Shown here: positions 37,715 through 49,067 of the stretch, in pieces | How the letters are laid out: the number at the start of each line of letters is the position of its first letter | Position numbering within the stretch: position 1 is the stretch's first letter | Assembly: GCF_000208865.1 (NCBI RefSeq) | Contig: NC_018387.1 | Span: forward strand, 1,717,120-1,781,119 | Origin: Neospora caninum Liverpool | Taxonomy: Eukaryota > Apicomplexa > Conoidasida > Eucoccidiorida > Sarcocystidae | DNA: 64,000 bases | Direction of reading: 5' to 3' | Translations under genes and position numbers: made by a program | Notes under the pieces: model-generated | What the model was told of the DNA's origin: nothing | The model's database searches: none | The model's input: the letters and a program-made list of their open reading frames with translations, nothing else

Positions 37715-38745
37715 CCTGGCAGAGAACCAAAAAACTGCGAAAGAAAAGAAACAGAGGAGACAGAGGAGACAGGCACAAGATCCGGCGAGAAGAAGCCGCG
37801 CGCGGCAGAGAGGCAAAGAAGACGAGCAAGACGTTCGCGGAGTCTTGAACAGCAAGCGACACCAGCCGGAGACGCTTCCCTCTCTTAGGCGCGCTCCCTC
37901 TCTGCCTTCCTCTCCTCTTTCTTCTCTTTGTGGCGAAAGAAAACGAGGACAGAGAGGATGCGAGAGAGGAGCAACACTCCGAGACAAAGGGCGTTAAGGC
38001 ATGACAGGGACAACCCGCACAAACTCCGCAACAGGAAGAGAAAGCACTCAAGCACAGCTCGCAAGACACCGGGATCTTTTCTGGCGAAAAAGCACGCAGT
38101 TCCCTCGTTCATGCGAAAACTGAGAATTGGTTTCCCCGTCGAGATTGGTAACAGAAAGGTGACACACGTTCGCCTCTGCAAGCTTCTCAGAACCAGCAGG
38201 CAGTGACTGCATGCAAGTCGAGAAGTGTGCACAGAGGCGAACAACGGTTTGCATTTAGCGCTTCTTATTCTCAAGAAAGAGAAAAGCTGCGTTTTCTTCC
38301 CCGAGATTTCATTCAACACGAACACTTCACCTTTTGTCAGGCTTCCGTATGCAGCGAGAGTCAAGGTTTTTGTGCGCGTTTCCTCCCCCAGGCTTTGCTG
38401 TGCCTGCGTGCCCGCATGTCTCTCTGACACACGGTCCGGTAGTTCACCGCTTCGCGCCACGCACCGCCGCGTTTCGATTTTTTCGCTTTCCCGCGGCGGA
38501 TTCTTCACAACAATTTTCGTTCTCGCGCGCGCCCTGACTCCACTGCGGCTCTCGAGCCCGAGAGAGAGGGAAGAGAGAGAAAGAGAGAGAGAACAAAGGG
38601 AGAGAAGAAGAACCAGAGAAGAGAGAGAGAACAAAGGGAGAGAAGAAGAACCAGAGAAGAGAGAGAGAACACAGGGAGAGAAGAACAACAAGAGGACAGA
38701 GAGAACAAAGGGAGAGGAGACGAACCGAAGAAGAGAGAGAAAGCA
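37715..38745. other. Divergent promoter region with minisatellite
   Basis: 1 kb between the TBL2-like gene (minus) and the twin-CX9C gene (plus). The right end is a purine-rich minisatellite (38560-38740) reaching almost to the CX9C start codon. No coding exon is supported in between. Confidence 0.55.
38560..38740 (+). repeat. 38-bp purine minisatellite
   Basis: Purine-only tandem array. The landmark GAACAAAGGG recurs at 38591 and 38629 and, as GAACACAGGG, at 38667, giving a 38-base period; a diverged copy begins at 38703 after 36 bases. The array ends a few bases before the ATG of the twin-CX9C gene, so it probably forms part of that mRNA's 5' leader. Confidence 0.85.
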
Positions 38746-39992
38746 ATGGCGACTTTTGACTCGTCTGCCTCGAGTTCTTCCAGCTTCGTCTTCCCTCCGT
38801 TTTTCCCTCTCGTGCGGAAAGGTAGATCCCCTTTGTCACCCTCCTCTTTTCTGCGTTTCTCCTTACTCGCCTTTTCTGTTCTCACTCCTTGCGTCTTCCC
38901 CCCTTGTTTCTTCCTCATTTCCTCGTTCGTGTTTCCACTCTGTTTTTCATCTGGCTCCTTCTCTGCCCATTTCCCCCCTCATTTCTTCCTCTCATGTGTC
39001 TCCTCGGAATCCGTTTTCCTCTCTTCCTCTTTTGTTCTCTTCTCCCTCTTTTCTCGTCGTCGTTTTGCCCAGCACCTTGTTCCTCTGGTCCCTTCTTCTC
39101 TCAGAACATTCTCGTTTTCTTGTTCACTTTTCGAGGTGAACTGGAAGGCCCTGAACCGCCGCATCTTCTCCTTTTCTGTATCCCGCGCCTAGAACCTAAG
39201 CGATGTGGAGTCGAACCTCGGTGTGCCGGAGAATATTGCAGTCCAACGCCTTTTTCGCTGTGTCTCCTCTCGCCTGTCGGAAGCTCGTTCCTGAGAATGT
39301 GAAGCGCGACCGTTTCTTCGGATTCCCTTTTTTTTCTCTGGCCTCTGTGCATAGATCGGTTTCCCTCATTTGTTTCTCCGTCTTTGTGGGTTTTTTTCTG
39401 TCCAGAATGTGAGGCCCAGGCAACCGCTTTCTTCGCGTGCGTCGAAGGCGCGAACGTGCCAGGCGATGCAGGCGAAACTCTCAAAGGCCTCCAGCATTGC
39501 CGGTCTTCGTCTGAGGTGGGAAAACCGAGAAAACGAAACGAAAAAGCAAACAAAGTGGAAAGGAGAGAACGACAGAACAGGGAACACCGCCGTGGGCACA
39601 GTGTTCGCTCTTCACCCCCCGTCTTTACTTGCGAAGAAAAGGAATGCATCTCCAAGTTTAGAGAGACGCCGAGCCACACGCTGTCCTTTGACGAGTGAAA
39701 CCTACCGTACATATAGACTCCGCCTAGAACCTAACCGACGTGGAACACCTGCATGCCATCGGTTGTGGAAATCCAACACTTTTAGCTTTCTTCATCAGCC
39801 CAGTGAGGACCCAGGACGCTGGAGAGGAAAGCAAGGAGACGTGGACGAGTTCGCCCGTCGCCCCGGGGTGTTCTGTGTCGTGTTTTTCTTCAGGCTTACC
39901 ACGCATGCACGCGGAAGTCTCTAGCGGATCCGAAAGCGCCTTTGCCTACTGTCTTCGTGGATTTTCAGCCACCGAAGCGAACGTCGAAATGA
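38746..39992 (+). CDS. Twin-CX9C (CHCH-fold) small protein, 3 exons, 94 aa
   Basis: Exons 38746-38821, 39406-39515, 39894-39992, all in phase, with strong acceptors (TTTTTTTCTGTCCAG and TGTTTTTCTTCAG) and an AGCAATGG start. The protein has two perfect C-x9-C motifs, Cys27-Cys37 (CEAQATAFFAC) and Cys57-Cys67 (CRSSSEAYHAC), 19 residues apart. This is the pattern of coiled-coil-helix-coiled-coil-helix proteins oxidised by Mia40/Erv1 in the mitochondrial intermembrane space, many of which help assemble cytochrome oxidase or build MICOS. The N-terminus is Ser/Phe/Pro-rich; the C-terminus ends QPPKRTSK. Which CHCH subfamily it belongs to is not clear. The second motif is assembled across the exon 2/3 junction, which supports the splicing. 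Confidence 0.78.
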
Positions 39993-40788
39993 AGCCCAAA
40001 ACCGACGAGGAATTCCTCTCTGCATTTTCCCCTCAGCCCAAAAGCACGCACGTGCTGCCAAGGGAGGTCAAACTCCAGAGACTAAGGCATTCCCGTCTTT
40101 GTGTTAAACGACATTCATCTGCGTACGGAAATACCAATATCTGCAGATCGTTACGGAGAGGATTGCAACCGTTTCAGGTTACGAGCATTTCTCTGCACAT
40201 ATCTGTAACTCTTCGTCTATTAGATGAGGTATAGGTTTATATTTGTTTATATATATGGGTTTTATTCTCTCTTTATTCCGGTTTGACGGCTTTGTTGGTC
40301 CAGTCAGGTGATTCGTGCACTTTTTTTTGGAAAAAGAAATTCTACGCTTTTTGTCCACGCCCTCACTGCCCCGCGCCGGATCGGTTAACAGACTCTGAGG
40401 AAACGGGGAAGGCAAGAGTCTCTCTGGAGAAAGTTTAACTGCAACAGCACTGCTGAAGATTGCAGCTGTCGACTGAGGGCTGAAGAGACGAAGTGTGAAG
40501 TCTCACGACCACTTCCCTGTGTGTCACTGTGTCTGTCTGGGGAGCACTAGTGAAGTGAAGAAGCGAGAAAGAACTTGAATCAGGAAGCTGGTCTTGTGGC
40601 AGGCGGAAGGTGAATGCCTGATTTTAGTAAACGGAGTGTCTCTGGAGGCTCTGCCTGCACGAGTTTACTCTGAGTCTGCCTCCTCTCCGTTCTCGAGAAG
40701 AACAGACGTTTTTCTTCGCATTTTGAACACCAAACCGGAACCTGCCGAAACGCGGGCGCAGCCTCGCGTCAGATACCTGCCTCCCCTT

Positions 40789-40805
40789 GGGGGGGGGGGG
40801 GGGGG
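40789..40805 (+). repeat. Homopolymer G17
   Basis: Uninterrupted run of 17 G in an intergenic region. Confidence 0.95.
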
Positions 40806-41652
40806 CTGTGGTCGTGCGCTTCTCCGTTTTCGTCGAAAGTGAAAGGCAGACCTAGGGGGAACGAGATCTCGCTGTGAAACTCGGGTCTCTGAGAGCGAGA
40901 CGCCTCTACGCGAGGAACCGCATAGGAGATGCGGAGTCGTGTCTTACAAGAACGCTTCACTATCCAGTCGAAACGTTTTGAAAATACACGTTTTTCTGCT
41001 CATCGGTGAAGGAGCCAAGTAGAAGAACAGGGAAGAGGCCGAGAAAAGAGAGAAAATGTGTCTTCCCAAAGGACAGAGACACATCTTTTCGTAACACCTC
41101 TCTGGCGTGTTTTATATTAAAACGTGCGCTGGACAACTGTCGCTAAAAGAACGCAGAAAGCGCGAGTTGCTGTTTGCACAGAGAGACGAAGGCCGGGTTC
41201 TCTCAGTGGTGGATATGTGACGAGCTTCCGTTTGGACTCGTTCCCGCAACAACAAAGAGACTCAGAAATCTGAGTCGTTGAGCGCCGAACCCCGATGGAG
41301 AACGACAGCATGGGAGGCTCCAGCTTCGGGGGGCGCTGTTAAAAGGACTACCATCCAAGCCGGGGTTTTGCTGGTGTTTATCGTGCCCATGAAGCGCCAA
41401 TAACGATGAAACTCATTCGATAACAGAACAAAGAAGATTCAGCTGCATTACGTTCCCCGACCCCTCTCTCTGAATAACTCGACAAATGCATAGATGTGCA
41501 TACATAACAGGGATAACGACGTCACCTCCACATATTAAGAGGGGGAAAGGGGAACACGAACATACACTCATCCTCTATTCATCTCTCTATTTGTCTATCT
41601 ATGCATCATACATAAGCATCGGTAAGTGGGACATGCGACGACTAGGCATGTC

Positions 41653-41735
41653 ATATATATGTATATATATATATATATACATATATATAAGAGCTTAGGA
41701 ATATATATAAAAGTTCAGGTATATATATGCGGAGA
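41653..41735. repeat. TA-rich microsatellite
   Basis: (TA)n/(ATAC)n tract with short interruptions, intergenic. Confidence 0.85.
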
Positions 41736-43403
41736 GGGCGTTTGTAACGGAGAGGAGCGGCGAGGGACGCGAAGGTAAGACAGAGGAGATTCTCAAGGCA
41801 ACTTGGTTTTTGCAGCGTAGCCCTCTGGAAAACGGCCGCTCTGTCGGATTTCCTGCGTGCGTGGGTGTTCGTTTCCTGGGGTGTTTGCACACAGCTTCCG
41901 GCCCTTTCCAAGCATGTTTCTCTGCTTTGCGACTCTGCCGTTCCAGCCTGCTGTCTTTTCTGTCTTTTCTGTGCACACTCAGCGAACCCTTGAGAAAAGG
42001 GAGGCTCGAAAACAGCGAGAAAACCGCGACGCTGCGCGAGTGTATGTACGGTTGCTTGCACTGTCGCGATTGCACTTGCGGAAAAAGCAGATAAGCCCGC
42101 CGGTGGCAGAATCTCGGAGAGCGGGATTTTTCACGAAAGGTCGCGATTTCCTGAGAGAGTTCGCAGTGTTTGAGAATCGAAAATCTGCGCTGAGCTCCGC
42201 TCCTGCGGATCGAGAGACGCTGCGCTTTTACAATTGCCTCAGCAGCGATCGCCAACCACACGGCGAGCGCATACCGGCGACCAGCTGACCGTTTTCTTCC
42301 AGGCGAAAGCGCCCTTTTCTCGTCGCCCGACTGAACGGAAACGCACAAAAACGAAAATCCGCGTCAATGGCCGATATCAAAAATCAAACGGCCGATCGTG
42401 CATCTCGTTCGGCCTCTCTCCCTTCTAGCGCGAAGAAGCGGAGCCGTGGGTGTTTTGTCGCTTTTTGAGAGACCCTCTCAGTCACGCGTGTACCACGTCT
42501 TTTTCGTCGAGCCTCGCAAAGTTTTGCGGGCGTCTACGCGTCAGAAAAGACGAGAAGTAACGGAAGATCTCTGCTTTGCGGTGAGGCTCGAAATCGAGGG
42601 ACAGTGCGGCCGGTTTGACGCGACTCAGACGAAACAAGGGGCGAAACGGGGGAAACACGTCCGCGTAAACGCCCGCTCAAATTTAAAGACCTTGCTGTTT
42701 CGCGCTTTCTCGGCCACTTCGCGGTTTCGCAAATTCCTCTCTGTCCTCAGTAGTCTAGAAGGCACAATCTCGACTGCCGTCGACTGCTGCGTCCCACGCT
42801 GCTCATCCCAGAGACGTTTCCTCTTGTTTCTCTTCCCTCGCCCTTCACCAGCCGCACCTTCTTCGCCTCTCTGCTTATTCCCGGGTGCACGTTTACGCTC
42901 TCTCACCGTTTTCGTTTTTTCCCCCGTCCAATCCGACCCGCATCCGGAGGCGACGAGCGTGAGGCGCGCTCTAACCCGTTGCTGCGATCGTCTCTCTTGT
43001 CTCGCCTTTTTGTGGTCTCCTCTTCATCCGCAGAACTCCTCTGCCTCCCCCCATCTGGTCCAGAATTTTCCTTCTGCAACCTATTCACCCGCTCGCTCGC
43101 TCTCCGCACCTCCCGCAAAAAATTCCTCCGTTCCCGGTTTCTTCCTTTCTGTCTCGGCTGCATCGACCGTTTCGCTGATCTTCCTGCCTCTTTCGTTTAC
43201 GCGCAGGAAAGCCGGACTTGCCTCTGACGGCAAAACTCGTTGCTCCTCTCGCGTTTCCAGGCTGCGTCCTCGGCCCGCTCTTCGCTCTTTCGCCGACCCA
43301 AATCTCGGACATCTGTCTCGCTTTGCTCCTCGTTCTTCCGCCTGCTTCTCATCACGTCTCTGTCTCGGCTGCCTCGCTGTCGCGTCTTGGTGTTTTGAGC
43401 AAA

Positions 43404-43842
43404 ATGGACCACAAGAAGCGCCTCGCGTCCCGTGTGGGGACTCCCGGGATTTGCACGGTTGTCCTCATCGACAAGACGCAACGACCAATCATGAACCTCC
43501 ACAAAGTTCCGCTGTCTGCGACGATCTGGGCCATCAAAACGAAAGTCTCGGAAAGACTGAAGGAGGTCGGCCGCTCCCTCAGCGCCGAAGCAATGTGAGT
43601 CTCGAGAAAAGAAACAGAACAAGGAAAGGGAAACGGCGAGGAAAAACCTACACTCTGCTGAGAGCTAGAGGAGAGGTGGGCGCGCCGAAGATCCGACACA
43701 CTTTCTGGATACGGCGAACAAAAAACCGCTTTCCGGAGAAAAAACACGATGCAGATGGGCGATCGAGAATCAACTGCATAAAAAGGGTGTCCCTCGTCCC
43801 TGTATTTCCAAGTAGATGTATGTGCGCGCATATATATATATA

Positions 43843-43887
<45 letters not shown>

Positions 43888-46800
43888 TATCTGCATAGAT
43901 GCATTTGCCAATGCATTGATACGTAAGTATAGGTATGTTACAGTTTCATGTTCCTACGTCTTTGAGACAGACTTCAACTGCAACGTATGCGAAGGAACGC
44001 ATTCGTTTCTATGGAGGGATTACAATGGATAAACTATGTCCACTCTCAGCCTCGATACATATACATATACATGCATTTATTGTAAGATAGGCGTTGCGTG
44101 CTTGACATGCGCCTTATGGGCTTGCGTTGAGACGCCTTTTCGGTGCCTATTTCCGCAGGGTGTTGCACGTAGAGTCCGGAGGGACTTCTACAGCAATGGA
44201 TAACGACGAGTTTCTCTCGACCTACAACACCCTGGGGGTCTCCCGCTTCACCGTCATCATCTCGAGACGAACGAAGATGGAACTGCAAGTCGTCCTCTCC
44301 CGACGTAGGCGACTGCTCTTTCGGTCTAGTCTGTACATTCCTCTTCCGCCTCTCCGGCATGCAGGCACAAACACATGTGCACATTTTACTTTTTAAAACC
44401 AATCTGCGAGCACAGCTCTATCCACTCAGACCCCCTCCCCCACTCACCTCTCTACATATATATATATATATATATATCTATATGCGATATATATATATAT
44501 ATATATATATGCGATTGCAAGGGTGTTGAGTTATAAGAGTTCGCGTGCCTGAAATTGCGCACATCGTTAGAAAATGACTGCTGTTTTGTGTGTAGGACGA
44601 GGCATGAGGTTCTTTTCCCGTGTTTGTTCCCTACACTGGGATGCGGCGGCGGGATCTCGCGGACACTTTGTTTAGGGTTATGTCTGTGTGCATGCGAAGC
44701 TGTGGCGACGCAGCTGGATCCGTCTCTAGCGGTTTATGCTTGAATTGTGTTGTTCTGTTTGCAGCGGAAAAGAAGTGTCTGTGCATTACGAAGCAGAAGA
44801 AGGAACAAGAGGAGTTTCCGGTCCACATCCCGCTCGCATACACCACCCATCAGTTGCGTGTAAGCAGAGGGATTCCTCTGTCTGTACTTGTATCGTGCCT
44901 CGTCTCCTTTCTCCGCTCTCGTTAGAAGAAAACCGCGCGGCTTTCCGGTTCGCAACATCTCTCTCTGGCGAACTGTGTAGGAGTGCCTACCACGAAACTG
45001 GGGAACCTCTGGACGGGGAAATGTCCCGGTTTCCCCCTTTTCGGCCTAAAGAGATCTTTGAAATTGAGCCTTTTCTCTGTCTTGCCCCCCGCAGCTGTAC
45101 ATCACCGAGACGATGAACTGCAACACACCGAAGAAAGATTTCAAGCTCTACTATGACGAAGCGATGCAGGTGAGGAATGGTCTCTTTAACGTCTCTTCTT
45201 CCTTGCTTCAGTCGCCTTCGCTCTCTTTTTGCCGCCTACCTTTCTGTTTCCGTTTCTCCGACCTTCCCTCGTGTTCGGGAGTCTCCTTCCGGTTTTCCCC
45301 TCGAGGCAACACAGATCTGGTCCGTGTCACATTGTATTTACAAGTCTTCGTGGCCGTAGTGTGCTTTTGCTGCCTTTCTGTACACGCTCTAACGCGTGCT
45401 AGATTTTTGATGTTTTCCGTGGCATTGAAAAGTCCATTCCGTCATCCAGTCACCCTCACTCTTAAGGGGACATGAACACGAACACCGCCCCCCCTCCCCC
45501 CCCGCCGCTGAATCGTCTGCAGGCTCTTTGGTGTTTGCGGTAATTTCGGAGTTAGTCGAATGCAGAGACTCGCAGCATTCCGTCAGCGAGAGGCCTTTGG
45601 TTTAGTAACACCCGCGCAGCTGTTTCGGCAGGACAGGGTCGCAGTTTGGGGCTGTTTTGTGGTTTTCTCTTTGTGCTGGTGCGGGGGGCGTTTTCCGTAA
45701 CAGACTTGTTTCGTGCTCTCTCTTTGTGGGTCTCTTCTTTCTGCTGCGCGTTTTCCCTGCTTTTTCCTCGGTTTGCCTCCCTCGGCTCTGTCGCGCTCTT
45801 GCTCCTCTCTATGTTTTTGTCGTTGGTCTTCACGTGCGACCGGTTTCGCTTTTTACTCTTTCGCGCTTTCTCTCGGGTGCCTATGTTGTCCGATAGGATG
45901 CATTCCCGGAAGAAGGAGTTGTGGGCTCGCTGGGAATCGCCGAAAAGACGCGCCTCTACGCACTCATGCCCCCAGGGTTCGACATCACAAAGATCGAGTA
46001 TCCGGTGATTGAAGGGAAGAAACAAGACGCCGTCGCAACTGCTGAGCCTGAGACGCTCACCGAGGCCGCTCCCACAGCGCCTGCGGGTAGCGAGAAGTCC
46101 CAGCAGGAAAAAGAGTTTGAGGCGCGAGCCATGGTGCGTCCAGTGGTGCCCGGAAAGGCGCATTTGGACACGAAATGCCGAGAAAAGAGACACGCTCACG
46201 AGTACCTATCTGTGGAGGTGTGAGGCTCACGCACGGGCACCTATAAGTTGACACCCACACACACATACACATCAAGATTGCATTTCTGTGTGTCTAGAGT
46301 TGCAGGCACATCGGATGTGTTCATCTGCAAAACCCGAGGCCGTTGAGTTACCACGAACGAAGATGATACGTATATGTATGTATACGATGCGTGTGTGTGC
46401 ACATACAGTTCCGTGTATTCAGGGGTATGGTCTGTATATCTGCATGATGTGAAGATGGGGACTGCGGGGAGAGCGCGTTTCACAGACGGTTCGCGTGGAA
46501 AGGTGAGACGCTGGCGGGACCACTTGCGTTGTCTCTTTCCACGGGCACTCCGCAGTTTTGAGTTCCTCGGTTGCAACTTTTTTCTGTTTTATCTGTCAGG
46601 GAGGCTTGATGCCGCAACAGGACGCCGGCGACTACGCCCGATCCTTGGTGAGGCTTCTGTTCCTCGTGTTTCCTGTCTGGGCGTCTCCTTTGCACACCCA
46701 AAACTTCCCGGGCCTTCTCGCCTCTATGTATAGACGGAGTCAGCGACTCGTCCCGCATCATCCCCTGCTGTTCTTTTCTGTCTCACTTTTTGCGGTCGTT

Positions 46801-49067
46801 GCCTGATCCGTCAGGAACGTACTTTCTCTCTTTCTCCACCTCCAGAGGAGGACTGAATCGCGCTCCACTTCCAGCGTCTCTTCGTGCATCAGTGGATCTA
46901 TGTCTTTGTGCTCGGAACGTCCGTTTCTCTCGGCTCTCAACCTGGCTTCTGCCTCCGTTTTGTTTCCATTTTTGCAAGCGCCTTGCTGTTGCATCTATGC
47001 GGTTCTCAGGGTTTCTCGCCGTCGAAAAAAGAGGTCGCGTCGCTCCCTGAGAAAGTCGACTACAAGGCCTTCCAGGATTTCCTCGGCGTCGCGATGCACC
47101 CGGACGACACTCAAGAATCTTTCCGCATCTTCTTCAGTTCTTTTGACAACCAGGTGCGGCGTTGCGTCTTGGCTTTAGGAAAACGCACTCTCGAGAGGTG
47201 TTCTCTGTTCGGCTCTTTCCTTGATGCTGGCCTTCCCGTTTTCGCGTCCAGAAGCACGGAGGGTTCGGCAGACGCGGGAAGAGACAGTGGAAGAGCACCA
47301 ACCTACCCCGCCGACTGCTTGCTTCGGACCTGTGCCACGTTTTTTTACGCTGCTTGAGACAGCTGAACGGGACTCCAAAAACGAAAGGGAACTGGAGTTC
47401 GGAAGTTCACAGGTTTTGAAGATGTGCAAACCTTTTATATCCGAGGGTCTGGGCGTCTGTGCCGCACACAGGAGCGGAGGACCGTTTTTTCGCGGGGTGA
47501 AGGATTTGGACTCAAAGTTGAAACAGACTGCTGCAGAAAAGAAGAGGGACAGAGACGAGGGTCACGCAGTCCCCCCCCCCCGGTTTTTTCGCTCGGAAAA
47601 CACATCTTCTGGACCTCTCGCGGGACAACGTGTTCAATTCTCTAGAGGGACACCTTCTTTGCCGACACTTTTATTTCATCCGAGAGAAAACCTTTCCGGT
47701 TTGGAAAGTCGTTCCTATTCACGTTGTGACGGAGTCGGTAGTGACAGGCAAAAAGCTAGACGTGTGTGTGTGTGTGTGTTGTCTCAGGGGACAGGAGACC
47801 TCTCGAAAAAACAAGTTTGCAACATCCTACAGATGTGGGGGGATGAGCCGCTCTCCCCAGCTGAAGCTGCGGCTTTCTGCGAGTAAGATCTGTCCCTTGT
47901 GCTGGTCGAGCTCTCATGTCCCTCAGGAGCGAACAGATGCTCCTTCTCCCGACACATTAATCAACTCACACACGTATATACATTTGGATAGAGATACAGA
48001 CGTTCATTTAAGCGGTCAAACGCTTCGACACCTGCATTTATTTCCGTTCGTGCCTACGCTTGAGACACCTGATAGTTATGGCAGAGCTCTGCGTAGAGAA
48101 ATTCGTCGGTTAGGTTGATAGAGATTCCGCCAGTCACTGCACCGGAGCAGTTGTGTTACTATACGTTCTCGTGTGCCTCGAGTGTCTGTGTACGTGCTTT
48201 GCGCGTGCGTTTCTGCAAGGTCCGTTGTCGGCGCACATCCGTCATCCACATGTGTGCGGACGTTCCTTGAGATCTGCCGTGAGTGTTTCTGTATTTCGTC
48301 TTTGATGCCCTCTCTGGTGTCATTGCCGTGTCTCTCAACATTCTCGCTTTGACCGTACGCCGACGTGTTTCGGTCGCCAATCGTGCTTTGCGGTGGGCGT
48401 AGCCCTCTCGTCTCATGTGAACCTTTCTTTTTTTCGGTCGCCTTTGCCCGTGGTTGCAGGCTCGTGATGGGGAAAGAAAACTCGATCTCGATCAAGGTGC
48501 TCGTCGACATGTAAGTGACCCACGGGTCTGGAACCCATCGCAGAGCGTGCGTCTGATGATAGGCACTATCTGTGTTTCGTCCTGCGTCGTTCAGTCTCTC
48601 TGTGAAGCTCTAGAGGTGCATGCTTATACCTTTATATGTATAATTACAGAAGCTGTCGATGGCAGAATGCTAGATATGCGTTTCTGGGTATATCTTCGGT
48701 CATTTCTCGCCGTGATGGCGCGTTGCAGTGTCAGTTGCACGAATGAACGACGGCCAGCATATGTCCCAGAAGCGCTTCATCTTTGAGGTTGTATGGCGTT
48801 CAGGGGTTCCTCCGTTGCCAGGACCAGTTTTAGGACTTTTTGAGGCTGCGATGGAAATGACATTCACTGCTCGTTTTCCTTGAATTTTTGCTTGTCCGAT
48901 GCTGCGTGCGAGCTCGTCGCCGGCGTTGACAACGCCTCGTTGTTTCTGTGGTTTTCTTTCGTGTGTCTTTTTCTATAGCGCGAACGTGTGTTGGTGCGCG
49001 TAAATGCCGCGTGCTCTTGTCTTTTTCCGCGTCTGCTGTGTTCAGGCTTCAGGAAGGAGCGGCATGA
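43404..49067 (+). CDS. Two ubiquitin-like folds plus EF-hand lobe protein, 10 exons, 367 aa
   Basis: Exons 43404-43594, 44159-44304, 44765-44859, 45095-45169, 45897-46133, 46600-46647, 47010-47153, 47788-47882, 48460-48510, 49046-49067; all ten are in phase (1104 nt). Start context is CAAAATGG. Residues 15-100 (ICTVVLIDKTQRPIMNLHKV ... LSTYNTLGVSRFTVIIS) have a ubiquitin-like beta-grasp pattern. Residues 105-196 look like a second one: FPVHIPLAYTTHQLRLYI, KDFKLYYDEAMQ, GSLGIAEKTRLYALMPPG. A Glu/Ala linker (about 205-275) follows. Residues 280-367 resemble the C-terminal lobe of calmodulin or a myosin essential light chain: FRIFFSSFDNQGTGDLSKKQ, then LSPAEAAAFCELVMGKENSI and a VLVDML tail. The loop D-N-Q-G-T-G-D-L has Gln at loop position 12 instead of Glu, so calcium binding is doubtful. 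I know no named family with this combination; function unknown. Confidence 0.86.
43830..43882. repeat. TA microsatellite
   Basis: (TA)n with one CGCGCA interruption, in intron 1 of the Ubl/EF-hand gene. Confidence 0.9.
44455..44512. repeat. TA microsatellite, bipartite
   Basis: Two (TA)n blocks separated by CTATATGCGA, in intron 2 of the Ubl/EF-hand gene. Confidence 0.9.

Larger units (their letters stand above)
39993..43403. other. Intergenic region upstream of the Ubl/EF-hand gene
   Basis: 3.4 kb with no supportable gene. It contains a 17-base G run (40789-40805), a TA-rich microsatellite (41653-41735) and a long pyrimidine-rich leader (about 42800-43400) that is probably the promoter and 5' UTR of the next gene. 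The 544-codon plus-strand frame 42398-44032 overlaps confirmed exon 1 in another frame and is not a gene. Confidence 0.5.

Noticed and set aside
37202..37987. Extended N-terminus for the TBL2-like protein
   Set aside because: The frame is open upstream of 37714, but no in-frame ATG with conserved sequence exists. MLWLSV at 37714 places a signal anchor at the N-terminus as the family requires.
41695..42348. 217-codon minus-strand open frame
   Set aside because: It includes translated TA microsatellite at its end and has no splice sites or family resemblance.
42398..44032. 544-codon plus-strand open frame
   Set aside because: It runs through the pyrimidine-rich leader, the confirmed first exon in another frame, and a TA microsatellite. 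The composition is that of a chance frame.
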